This document shows, piece after piece, positions 40,400-48,311 of a DNA stretch of 64,000 bases; positions within the stretch are counted from its first letter, which is position 1, and every line of letters begins with the position of its first letter. The stretch is from assembly GCF_947487515.1 (NCBI RefSeq), contig NZ_CANKWO010000001.1, positions 992,001 to 1,056,000 on the forward strand, written 5' to 3'. The notes below the pieces were generated by a model. It was not told the DNA's origin, ran no database searches, and saw nothing but the letters and a program-made list of their open reading frames with translations. This stretch comes from an uncultured Litoreibacter sp. Its GTDB lineage: Bacteria; Pseudomonadota; Alphaproteobacteria; Rhodobacterales; Rhodobacteraceae. A program made the position numbers and the translations under genes.

Positions 40400-41101
40400 A
40401 TGATTGAGCAGGTCGAAGTGCTGGACGCGCTGCGCAACAAAATTCTATCAGATCCAGAAGTTATTCTGGAAGATCAAGACCTTATGCGGGCGCTGATCGA
40501 CGCAAACGAACGCACCCTCGGGGGCAATATCGTTGATCTTCGTGGAATCGCGATGGAACGGTTGGAAAGCCGTCTCGACCGGCTGGAGGACACCCATCGC
40601 TCCGTCATCGCAGCGGCCTATGAAAACTTGGCGGGTACGAACCTTATCCAAAACGCTATTTTGAAGGTGCTGGAGCCGACCGACTTCCCCGCCTTCCTAA
40701 CCACCCTGTCGGGTGACCTTCTGGAATCACTGCGCGTGTCACGTCTGCGGCTGATCTTGGAATCCAAAGAACACCAAAGCCCGTCAATCGGGTTTGAAGA
40801 TGTCTTGTCAATTGTCGAGCCGGGCGTCGTCGATCACTACATCACGGCTGGGCGCGACATTCACGTCCGCCCTGTAAGCCTGCGGCAGGTGTCGCCCGCA
40901 TCCGAAGACGTCTATGGCGACAATGCCGCCTACATCAAATCCGAAGCTTTGCTGCGACTGGATTTGGGCGAAGGACGCCTTCCCGGATTGCTGGTCATGG
41001 GGTCCGAAGATCCACATCAGTTCCGCCCCAACCAAGGCACCGATCTGCTGACCTTCTTTGGTGCCGCGTTTGAGCGGGCGATCAAACGCTGGCTGGCATA
41101 A
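40400..41101 (+). CDS. DUF484 family protein
   Basis: This 233-residue GAF-like protein of the DUF484 family is commonly encoded directly before xerC. The conserved N-terminal DPEVILEDQDLMRALI is followed by a helical region (RLESRLDRLEDTHRSVIAAAYENLAGT), and the C-terminal half ends in GTDLLTFFGAAFERAIKRWLA. I chose the ATG at 40400, which has AAGG eight bases upstream; a longer frame would begin with a GTG inside the phoX Pho box. The stop overlaps the xerC start (TAATG). Its function is unknown; a role with the recombinase is suggested by context only. Confidence 0.85.
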   Translation: MIEQVEVLDALRNKILSDPEVILEDQDLMRALIDANERTLGGNIVDLRGIAMERLESRLDRLEDTHRSVIAAAYENLAGTNLIQNAILKVLEPTDFPAFLTTLSGDLLESLRVSRLRLILESKEHQSPSIGFEDVLSIVEPGVVDHYITAGRDIHVRPVSLRQVSPASEDVYGDNAAYIKSEALLRLDLGEGRLPGLLVMGSEDPHQFRPNQGTDLLTFFGAAFERAIKRWLA

Positions 41102-42030
41102 TGCTTATTTCTCCAGCCTGCCGCGATGCGTTGGAAGGCTGGCTGACCCATCGCAGGGCGCTTGATGGCGTGGCCGAAAACACCATCGAGGCCTATCGCA
41201 GCGATGTATTGGGCTACCTCAATTTCATCACCGCCCATTTCGGAGATAGCACAGGTCTGAAACCGCTGGCGAAGGTCAAACCCACCGACATGCGCGCGTG
41301 GATGGCCCACGAACGCAAGCGTGGGGTTGCCGCAAGATCGTTGGCCCGCGAGCTATCCTCGGTCAAAAGCTTCTATCGCTGGCTGGCCGAACGCGAAGGC
41401 TTCGAGCCCACCGCCGTTCTTGCGACCCGATCCCCAAAATTTCAAAAGAAGCTCCCGCGCCCCTTGGCCATTGATGCAGCCCGCGCCATGATTGACACTG
41501 TCGAGACGCAAGCCAGCAAGGATTGGGTCGCCAGCCGAGACGCCGCAGTTCTGACCTTGCTTTATGGTTGCGGGTTGCGGATTTCGGAGGCCCTTGGCCT
41601 AACCTTCAAGGACGCCCCCCTGCCAGATGTCATCCGCATTGTCGGCAAAGGCGGCAAGGAACGCGTCGTGCCAGTGATCGACCCCGCACGCAGGGCCGTG
41701 GATCGCTACTTGGGCATGCAGCCCTTTCCCATGCAGCCTGATGATCCGCTGTTTCGTGGCGTGCGTGGCGGGGCTCTTAGCCCTCGGTTGATCGCCAAGG
41801 CCATGGAAACTGCGCGCATGCAGCTGGGTCTTCCTGCAACTGCCACGCCGCATGCTATGCGCCATTCTTTCGCGACCCATTTGCTGGAGGCCGGCGGTGA
41901 TCTGCGATCGATCCAAGAATTGCTAGGTCACGCCTCCCTTGCTACCACCCAAGCCTATACCGCCGTCGACACCGCGCGACTGATGGAAGTCTATGACAAC
42001 GCCCACCCCAAAGGGCGTAAACACGGGTAA
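41101..42030 (+). CDS. xerC: Tyrosine recombinase XerC
   Basis: XerC resolves chromosome dimers at dif together with XerD. The 309-residue protein has the N-terminal SAM-like core-binding domain and the catalytic set: Arg in GCGLRISEAL, Lys in GKGGKERVVP, HAMRHSF, LLGHASL and the nucleophile Tyr in TTQAYTAVD. Translation is coupled to DUF484 by a one-base overlap. Neighbouring housekeeping genes and length argue for XerC rather than a mobile-element integrase. Confidence 0.94.
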   Translation: MLISPACRDALEGWLTHRRALDGVAENTIEAYRSDVLGYLNFITAHFGDSTGLKPLAKVKPTDMRAWMAHERKRGVAARSLARELSSVKSFYRWLAEREGFEPTAVLATRSPKFQKKLPRPLAIDAARAMIDTVETQASKDWVASRDAAVLTLLYGCGLRISEALGLTFKDAPLPDVIRIVGKGGKERVVPVIDPARRAVDRYLGMQPFPMQPDDPLFRGVRGGALSPRLIAKAMETARMQLGLPATATPHAMRHSFATHLLEAGGDLRSIQELLGHASLATTQAYTAVDTARLMEVYDNAHPKGRKHG

Positions 42031-42141
42031 TTGAACCAATACCTCACGCCTTTGTGTCCAATCGTTTGGAAACTTTTATTGGCAAACACCCCCTACTCCT
42101 GCGACAAACTGTCAACGCTAGTATCTCGGGAGAAAGACCAC

Positions 42142-42729
42142 ATGACCATTCGCACCTTCATCGCCGCGGCGACCACTGCAACGGCCCTCATGGCCACCGC
42201 CGCAAGTGCAGCCGATTGCGCCATCGACGTAGAAGACGCGTTTGACCTTGAAGCGGCACAGATTGACGAAATCTATGCCTGCCTGAATGACGCGATGGTC
42301 GAAGGCTACGCCAAGGAAGGCGATGAGATCGGTTCAAACTTCCGCTCTTGGACCGCAACAGCGACCCGCCCTGCCGTCGCAGGCCCACACGGCAACCGTC
42401 TGCTCAACACATTCGCCAATGATATCGCCGCAGAGCAATATCTGAAGTTCGAAGAAGAAGGCGTGAAAATGCCGGTCGGCTCGATCTTGGCAAAAGAATC
42501 AATCAGCCTTTCCATCAAGAAGAAGAAGGCCCGCGTAGGTCCTTTGTTCCTCATGACAAAAATGGAAGAAGGCTCGATCCCAGAAACAGCTGACTGGCTG
42601 TATGCCGGCATTCAGCCGAACGGCAAGGTTATGAAGGTAAAGCAAAGCTTCTGCCATGATTGTCACTCCAGCTATTCGGATCAGGACATGCTGGGGTACC
42701 CGCTCGAGGAAGTGCGCGTCAGCAACTAA
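42142..42729 (+). CDS. Periplasmic cytochrome P460-like c-type heme protein
   Basis: This 195-residue protein has a signal peptide (MTIRTFIAAATTATALMATAASA) and one CxxCH heme site near the C terminus (SFCHDCHSSY). The spacing after WLYAGIQPNGKVMKVKQ resembles cytochrome P460/cytochrome c'-beta proteins, which bind NO or oxidise hydroxylamine. Whether the Lys-heme cross-link of true P460 exists cannot be judged. I chose the ATG at 42142 because the upstream extension lacks a signal peptide. A strong hairpin follows the stop. An NsrR-hemoglobin module lies 5 kb further on. Confidence 0.72.
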   Translation: MTIRTFIAAATTATALMATAASAADCAIDVEDAFDLEAAQIDEIYACLNDAMVEGYAKEGDEIGSNFRSWTATATRPAVAGPHGNRLLNTFANDIAAEQYLKFEEEGVKMPVGSILAKESISLSIKKKKARVGPLFLMTKMEEGSIPETADWLYAGIQPNGKVMKVKQSFCHDCHSSYSDQDMLGYPLEEVRVSN

Positions 42730-42751
42730 ATCGATCCTATCAGTCTACACC

Positions 42752-42780
42752 AAAAGGCGCGTCCACATGGGCGCGCCTTT
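42752..42780 (+). terminator. Terminator after the P460-like gene
   Basis: A perfect 9-bp stem, AAAGGCGCG/CGCGCCTTT, with a 10-nt loop lies 23 nt after the stop. The A/T at the base of the stem gives a short T tract. Confidence 0.75.
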
Positions 42781-42844
42781 CTGCTGTGCGGGACTTCCTG
42801 CTCAAAGACTTTACAAGATGCGTCATTTTGGGCCATGAGGGGCC

Positions 42845-43540
42845 ATGACACCTCAAATCAAAGCCCTCTCTGTCCACCTTCTAACTGCAACCGGCGCCGT
42901 TTTTGCGATGCTGGCAATGTTGGCAGCCGTGGACGAGAAATGGTCGCTTATGTTCTTATGGCTGGTCGTGGCCTTCGGCGTGGATGGCATTGATGGGCCT
43001 TTGGCGCGGAAATATAATGTAAAACAACACGCCCCACAGTTTGACGGCGTTTTGCTGGACATGATTATCGACTACCTGACCTATGTCTTTATTCCCGCCT
43101 TTGCCTTGTTCAAGTCGGGGATATTCGAGGGCTGGACCGGATGGTTCGTGATCATCGTCATCACCTTTGCCTCTGCGATGTATTTTGCTGATACACGCAT
43201 GAAAACAAAAGACTATTCCTTCTCTGGATTTCCGGGGTGCTGGAACATGGTGGCCATCGTTGTGTTCGCCCTGCAGCCAAACTTTTGGATTATTCTGGCG
43301 CTGGTCACTGTGTTGGCCGTTGCGATGTTCATCCCGTTCAAATTCGTCCATCCCGTGCGCACCCAGCGCTGGCGGACCGTTACCTTGCCGATGGCCTTGG
43401 CGTGGACATTCTTTGCCGGTTGGGCTGCATGGGTAAACTTCGACTCTCAAAGCTGGGCGCACTGGGGGTTGATCGTTACCTCTGTCTACTTGCTGTTTGC
43501 GGGCGTGGCTCAACAAGCGCTGTACGGAAAAGACGGCTAG
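42845..43540 (+). CDS. pcs: Phosphatidylcholine synthase
   Basis: This 231-residue membrane enzyme condenses choline with CDP-diacylglycerol to give phosphatidylcholine in one step, a pathway typical of host- or choline-associated alphaproteobacteria. VDGIDGPLARKY followed by FDGVLLDMIIDYLTYV is the CDP-alcohol phosphotransferase motif (DG..AR...G...D...D). SVHLLTATGAVFA, YFADTRMKTKDYSFSGFP and FVHPVRTQRWR match Pcs as I remember the Sinorhizobium enzyme. Several membrane segments surround the active site. It ends tail to tail with ogt in a CTAG overlap. Confidence 0.88.
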   Translation: MTPQIKALSVHLLTATGAVFAMLAMLAAVDEKWSLMFLWLVVAFGVDGIDGPLARKYNVKQHAPQFDGVLLDMIIDYLTYVFIPAFALFKSGIFEGWTGWFVIIVITFASAMYFADTRMKTKDYSFSGFPGCWNMVAIVVFALQPNFWIILALVTVLAVAMFIPFKFVHPVRTQRWRTVTLPMALAWTFFAGWAAWVNFDSQSWAHWGLIVTSVYLLFAGVAQQALYGKDG

Positions 43541-44001
43541 ATCAGCAGTGAGGCCGCGCCCTCAAGCTTTAGCAACTCAACCTTTGCATCCACCCCGCCT
43601 GCGCCTGAAAACCCGCCCAATCCATTCGCCCCCAAAACGCGGTGACATGGAATAAGAATAGCGATCGGATTTGCCCCACAGGCCTGCCCGATGGCTTGCG
43701 CAGACACCGCAAGCTCGCCTGCCAAATCGCCGTAGGTGCGTGTCTCGCCGTAGGGAATGGCGCACAGGGCTCGGTAAAACCTTTGCTGAAACTCGGAGCC
43801 GCGCGGGCTCAACGGCAGATCAAACGCCTGCAGGTCACCGGCGAAATAGGCCTTCATCTGGGAAACGGCCTCCCCCAAGACACCGTCACGTATGATCTGG
43901 CCGGAGTCGTTCCACTCCAGCTCGATGATTGCGCCGTCCCGCTCTATCAAAGTCAGCGGTCCGACGGGGCTATCAAGCCGTGCTTTCGCCCCGTCGCTCA
44001 T
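43537..44001 (-). CDS. ogt: Methylated-DNA-[protein]-cysteine S-methyltransferase
   Basis: This 154-residue suicide repair protein removes O6-methylguanine. The acceptor Cys is in IPCHRVLGANG, preceded by the helix-turn-helix region with IPYGETRTYGDLA. The N-terminal Ada regulatory part is absent, so it is the Ogt type. It starts 3 nt after the ileS stop and is probably co-transcribed with it. Confidence 0.94.
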   Translation of the reverse strand: MSDGAKARLDSPVGPLTLIERDGAIIELEWNDSGQIIRDGVLGEAVSQMKAYFAGDLQAFDLPLSPRGSEFQQRFYRALCAIPYGETRTYGDLAGELAVSAQAIGQACGANPIAILIPCHRVLGANGLGGFSGAGGVDAKVELLKLEGAASLLI

Positions 44002-44004
44002 TGT

Positions 44005-46983
44005 TTACTCCAACGCCGTGTCGCAGCGCTGGCAAACACCATCGTGGCTGTGCTTGCCAACATCTGGCAAAATTTTCCAGCAACGTTGGCATTTGTCGCC
44101 TTCTGCTTTGCCAAACACAACGCCCACGTCCGCGGTGTCTTCCAGCGTGAACGCATCTGCCGGAGGTGTGTCGGTGGACACCGTGATGACAGAGGTGATG
44201 CACATGTCATCAAATGCGATGGTGTCCAGAACCTTTGCCACCTCGGCCGTCACAAAGACCGTAGGCCCTGCTTCTAGAGAAGACCCGATGACTTTCGCAG
44301 TCCGCTCTACCTCCAAAGCCCCAGTCACCACGCGTCGCACTTTGCGCACGGTGGCCCATTTGGCCGCCAGTTCCGCGTCCCGCCAGTCGCTTGGAGTCTC
44401 GGGGATATCGGTCAGGTGAATGGAAGAATCCTCGCCTGAGAAGCGCTCAAGCCAGATTTCTTCACAAGTGAACACCAAGATCGGTGCCAGCCACGTGGTC
44501 AGGCGGTGGAACAAGATGTCCAGAACCGTACGCGCTGCGCGGCGGCGTTCTGTGTCGCCGTCACAATACAAGGCGTCCTTGCGGATATCGAAGTAGAACG
44601 CCGACAAATCGACCGTCGCGAAGGTAAAGATCGCTTGGAATACGCCTTGGAAGTCGAATTTCGCGTAGCCGTCACGCACCACCTCGTCCAGCTCCGACAG
44701 GCGGTGCAAAATCCAGCGTTCCAGTTCCGGCATGTCTGCAGGATCCATGCGGTCGGCTTCGGTGAAGTCGTTCAGAGAGCCAAGCATGAAACGCATCGTG
44801 TTGCGCAGACGACGGTAGCTATCGGCCACACCTTTGAGGATTTCGTCCCCGATGCGCTGATCCTGCGTGAAGTCAGTTTGTGCAACCCAAAGGCGCAAAA
44901 TGTCGGCGCCATATTGCTGCACGATCTTCTCTGGCACGATGGTGTTGCCGATGGACTTGGACATCTTCATGCCCTTCTCATCCAACGTAAACCCATGGGT
45001 CACAACATTGCGGTACGGCGCGCGCCCAGTGGTTCCGACCGATTGCAACAGCGACGAGTGGAACCAGCCACGGTGCTGGTCGGTGCCTTCCATGTAGACA
45101 TCTGCGATGCCGTCCTCGGAGCCGTCTTCGCGGTCGCGCAGGGTAAAGGCATGGGTACAGCCGGAATCGAACCATACGTCCAGAATGTCCATGACTTGAA
45201 CGTAATCATCTGGGTTAACGATGCCGCTCAAGAAGCGCTCTTTCGCACCATCTTTGTACCAAGCATCCGCGCCCTCGACCTCAAATGCCTCTAGGACACG
45301 AGCGTTCACCTCTTCGTTGCGCAGCAAGAAGTCATCCGCGTCAGGCAAAGCCCCTACTTTGGTGAAACATGTCAGCGGCACGCCCCATGCCCGTTGGCGT
45401 GACAACACCCAGTCCGGGCGCGCCTCCATCATCGAGTGCAAACGGTTGCGGCCGGACTGCGGCGTCCATTTCACGTTGTCGATCTCGGTCAACGCGCGTT
45501 CCCGAATGGTCTTGCCAAACTGATCTTGCTTATCGCCGACTTCGCGGTCAATCGCGGCAAACCATTGCGGCGTGTTGCGGTAGATGACAGGTGCCTTGGA
45601 GCGCCACGAATGCGGGTAGCTATGCGTCAAACGCCCGCGCGCCATCAGAAGATTACCCGAGGCCAGCACCTCGATCACGGCCTTATTCGCATCACCCTCT
45701 TTGCCATTGGGTTTGAGAATGCGCTTGCCGCCAAACAGCGGCAGGTCAGCGCGGTAAGACCCGTCTTCCATGATGTTGTAAGTCATAGGCAGGCCAAATT
45801 TTACGCCAATTTGGTAATCGTCGTCACCGTGGCTTGGAGCCGTGTGCACAAAGCCGGTACCCGCGTCTTCAGTGACGTGATCGCCTGGAAGAAGGGGGAC
45901 GTCATAGTCCCATTCACCTGCCCCATTCGGCACGCCGCGCAGCGGATGCTTCAGGGTCAAGGCTTCCAAAACGGCCGGTGATGCGTCGCGCATGCGCTCA
46001 AATCCGTCTACGCGCGCTTGGCCAAAGATGGCCTCTGCCAAGGTATCTGCCACGAGGTATTTTTCGCCGACCTTCGCCCAGTTGTCTTCGGCAGCTTCCG
46101 TCACCTTATACAAGCCGTAGCTGATCTTTGGCCCGAAACACACCGCGCGGTTTTGCGGGATGGTCCAAGGTGTCGTGGTCCAGATCACAACATTGGTGTT
46201 GGCAAACTCGGCGCCAATTTCTTGTGCGGCTGCGGATGTTTTGCTGTCGTCCCCGCCGGTGATCTCGGTCACCAAAGCCTCTGTCCCCGCGAGGCCCACA
46301 ACAGGGAATTTCACCCAAATCATATCGGACTTGTGATCGTGGTATTCGACCTCAGCCTCAGCCAATGCGGTTTTCTCAACAGGTGACCACATCACCGGCT
46401 TTGAGCCTTGATATAATGTGCCGTTCATCAAGAACTTTTGGAACTCTTCCGCAATCACGCGCTCGGCGTGGAAATTCATCGTCAGATATGGGTCATCCCA
46501 GTTGCCCGTGATGCCAAGCCGCTTGAATTCATCGCGCTGGATATCCACCCAGCCCGCAGCAAACTCGCGACATTCTTGGCGAAACTCGACCACGTCAATG
46601 GCGTCTTTGTCTTTGCCCTTGTTGCGGTATTTCTCTTCGATCTTCCATTCGATCGGCAGGCCGTGACAGTCCCAACCCGGAATATAACGTGCGTCAAAAC
46701 CCATCATTTGATGCGACCGCACGATCATGTCTTTGATCGTCTTGTTCAACGCGTGGCCGATATGCAGGTGGCCATTGGCATAGGGCGGGCCGTCGTGCAG
46801 GGTAAACGGCTTACGGGTTTCGGTTTTCGCCTTCTCGCGCAATTGGTCATAGACGCCAATCTTCGCCCAACGCTCCAGCCAACCGGGCTCCCGCTTGGGC
46901 AGGCCCGCACGCATTGGGAAATCGGTTTTTGGCAGGTTCAACGTGTCTTTGTAGGAAATGGTCTCAGGGGTATCGGCGCACAT
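44005..46983 (-). CDS. ileS: Isoleucyl-tRNA synthetase
   Basis: This class I synthetase charges tRNA-Ile and edits valine. The 992 residues include HIGH (about 74-77, in YANGHLHIGHAL), the KMSKS loop as KMSKSIGNTI, the CP1 editing domain between them, and a C-terminal zinc site (CQRCW, CQRCD). I chose the ATG at 46983 (MCADTPETISYKDTLNLP), which has AAGGA eight bases upstream; the frame extends to 47043 without conservation. It leads an ileS-ogt operon. Confidence 0.97.
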   Translation of the reverse strand: MCADTPETISYKDTLNLPKTDFPMRAGLPKREPGWLERWAKIGVYDQLREKAKTETRKPFTLHDGPPYANGHLHIGHALNKTIKDMIVRSHQMMGFDARYIPGWDCHGLPIEWKIEEKYRNKGKDKDAIDVVEFRQECREFAAGWVDIQRDEFKRLGITGNWDDPYLTMNFHAERVIAEEFQKFLMNGTLYQGSKPVMWSPVEKTALAEAEVEYHDHKSDMIWVKFPVVGLAGTEALVTEITGGDDSKTSAAAQEIGAEFANTNVVIWTTTPWTIPQNRAVCFGPKISYGLYKVTEAAEDNWAKVGEKYLVADTLAEAIFGQARVDGFERMRDASPAVLEALTLKHPLRGVPNGAGEWDYDVPLLPGDHVTEDAGTGFVHTAPSHGDDDYQIGVKFGLPMTYNIMEDGSYRADLPLFGGKRILKPNGKEGDANKAVIEVLASGNLLMARGRLTHSYPHSWRSKAPVIYRNTPQWFAAIDREVGDKQDQFGKTIRERALTEIDNVKWTPQSGRNRLHSMMEARPDWVLSRQRAWGVPLTCFTKVGALPDADDFLLRNEEVNARVLEAFEVEGADAWYKDGAKERFLSGIVNPDDYVQVMDILDVWFDSGCTHAFTLRDREDGSEDGIADVYMEGTDQHRGWFHSSLLQSVGTTGRAPYRNVVTHGFTLDEKGMKMSKSIGNTIVPEKIVQQYGADILRLWVAQTDFTQDQRIGDEILKGVADSYRRLRNTMRFMLGSLNDFTEADRMDPADMPELERWILHRLSELDEVVRDGYAKFDFQGVFQAIFTFATVDLSAFYFDIRKDALYCDGDTERRRAARTVLDILFHRLTTWLAPILVFTCEEIWLERFSGEDSSIHLTDIPETPSDWRDAELAAKWATVRKVRRVVTGALEVERTAKVIGSSLEAGPTVFVTAEVAKVLDTIAFDDMCITSVITVSTDTPPADAFTLEDTADVGVVFGKAEGDKCQRCWKILPDVGKHSHDGVCQRCDTALE

Positions 46984-47137
46984 GTGAGGCGTCCTTTGTC
47001 GTCGGAATTGCAATTCGGAGTGGGGTCGGTGCGAGAAACTCAAACACCTTTGCCCGGCGTCTCATTTTGATCAGAGCGCCGGGGATATAATTCGAATAAT
47101 GACGATGCTTTGTGTCATGAGGCGCTTATAACCTTGG

Positions 47138-47596
47138 CTACACCGGTTCGTCCAGTGCGCTTGCGTCGCTTAGTCCAAGCAACTGCGCAAGGGCACCGCT
47201 TTCCTGACTGACCTGCGCAAGGCTATAGCTATCCAGCACTTTGAAGAAGGCTTCTTGCGCTTCGATCAGTGGTCCGCGCAACCCGCACGCAGGGGTAATA
47301 ACGCATGCCCCGTTTCCTGCGAAGCACTCCACAACAGACAAGTTACGCGTAAGGCTTCGCACCACGGACCCAATAAGAATTTCTTCCGCTGGCTTTGCCA
47401 AACTCAAACCACCGGCCCGCCCGCGTGTGGAAACCACGAACCCCTCGCCCGCCAAGGCTGTCGCGACTTTGGACAGATGGTGCTCTGATAGCGAAAACTT
47501 CGACGCTATTTCGGCAACCGAGGCCTTCGGATCATCATTGACGCGAAGGTACATCAGTATTCGGAGGCCGTAGTCTGTGAACTTGTCCAACTGCAT
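47138..47596 (-). CDS. nsrR: Rrf2-family NO-sensing repressor NsrR
   Basis: This 152-residue Rrf2 regulator has an N-terminal winged helix (TDYGLRILMYLRVN, ASVAEIASKFSLSEHHLSKV). Three cysteines in VVECFAGNGACVITPACGLRG match the iron-sulfur ligands of NsrR. RirA is the nearest alternative but fits less well given the hemoglobin neighbour and the operator sequence. NsrR loses its cluster on NO exposure and releases its targets. It is divergent from the small membrane protein and hemoglobin genes across 81 bp that contain two NsrR-like palindromes, so it probably represses itself and that operon. Confidence 0.82.
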   Translation of the reverse strand: MQLDKFTDYGLRILMYLRVNDDPKASVAEIASKFSLSEHHLSKVATALAGEGFVVSTRGRAGGLSLAKPAEEILIGSVVRSLTRNLSVVECFAGNGACVITPACGLRGPLIEAQEAFFKVLDSYSLAQVSQESGALAQLLGLSDASALDEPV

Positions 47597-47602
47597 CGCA
47601 AA

Positions 47603-47627
47603 TATTTAGCATTTACAATGCGCAATT
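47603..47627. promoter_or_regulatory. Second NsrR-like palindrome
   Basis: GCATTTACAATGC (47609-47621) is an imperfect A/T-centred dyad within an AT-rich stretch, just upstream of the nsrR start. It resembles NsrR half-sites (ATGCATTT) and could serve autoregulation. Confidence 0.4.
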
Positions 47628-47640
47628 AAAAGCGCTAGAT

Positions 47641-47663
47641 AATACGCATCTAAAATACCCATT
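47641..47663. promoter_or_regulatory. NsrR-binding site upstream of the hemoglobin operon
   Basis: Half-sites AATACGCATCT and AAATACCCATT (reverse complement AATGGGTATTT) face each other across one base. They match most positions of the enterobacterial NsrR half-site AAGATGCATTT. The site ends 14 bp before the small protein's ATG, placing it over the likely transcription start. Confidence 0.6.
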
Positions 47664-47677
47664 AAAGGGGACATGCG

Positions 47678-47851
47678 ATGGCGACGCCCACCACCTCCGA
47701 AAAACTTGCTGACGTCCTTTTGTGGCCTGGCACCAAGATTTGCCAATTCTTCGGGATACAACCCACAGATGACGCGGGCCTGATCCGCTCTATGTTCAAC
47801 ATGCTGGTGTATCTTTGCGTTTTGCTCCCGATCCTTTGGATCCTCCTATGA
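47678..47851 (+). CDS. Small membrane protein in the NsrR regulon (57 residues)
   Basis: This 57-residue protein begins MATPTTSEKLADVLLWPG, continues TKICQFFGIQPTDDAG, and ends in one membrane segment (NMLVYLCVLLPILWILL). Cys22 and Cys47 are notable. AAAGGGG seven bases upstream is a good ribosome binding site, and the TGA overlaps the hemoglobin ATG (ATGA), so the two are translated together. It is too short for most ORF cut-offs. I know no function; its position behind an NsrR-type operator suggests a role in NO defence or electron supply to the hemoglobin. Confidence 0.78.
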   Translation: MATPTTSEKLADVLLWPGTKICQFFGIQPTDDAGLIRSMFNMLVYLCVLLPILWILL

Positions 47852-48258
47852 GAGCCCAGCCTCCTCGGTTCCCGATCACCGCCGCCCAAATTGAGAGCGT
47901 GGTCACGAAGTTCTATGCGCAAGTACGATCCGATACCATTTTGGGGCCGGTGTTTGCGGCTCATATCCCCAAAGACGGTTGGCCCGCACATGAAGCCAAG
48001 ATCGCGAGTTTCTGGCGGAACGCCATTCTGTCAGAGCGCAGCTATGACGGAAACCCGATGCAAAAGCACATGAATGCGCGCGATGTGCACGCGGAACATT
48101 TTCCGCTTTGGCTGGCCTTGTTTGACAAAGTTCTGGCGGATGAACTCCCGCAGGACACTGCCTCCGCCTTTTCCAATTTGGCCCATCGCATTGCGCGCGG
48201 ATTGCGCATGGGGGTTGAGGATTTACGCGCCCCTCTCGACGCCCCGCCAATTTTATAG
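47848..48258 (+). CDS. Group III truncated hemoglobin
   Basis: This 136-residue 2-on-2 hemoglobin is of group III (HbP type). ESVVTKFYAQVRSD is helix B/C, IASFWRNAILSERSYDGNPMQKH is characteristic of the group, and HAEHFPLWLALFDKV contains the likely proximal His. Such proteins are proposed to detoxify NO or peroxides. I chose the ATG at 47848, which overlaps the preceding stop by 4 nt; the longer frame to 47815 lies within the upstream gene. The NsrR-type regulator next door supports a nitrosative-stress role. Confidence 0.88.
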   Translation: MRAQPPRFPITAAQIESVVTKFYAQVRSDTILGPVFAAHIPKDGWPAHEAKIASFWRNAILSERSYDGNPMQKHMNARDVHAEHFPLWLALFDKVLADELPQDTASAFSNLAHRIARGLRMGVEDLRAPLDAPPIL

Positions 48259-48311
48259 CCACATCCATTTTGCCCATGACGTCAGCGACTTAACTGCCTA
48301 TGTTGCACCTC

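Noticed and set aside
41101-42030. XerC-like gene as integrase of a mobile element
   Set aside because: The DUF484 coupling and full XerC motif set indicate the housekeeping recombinase, and no attachment repeats are seen.
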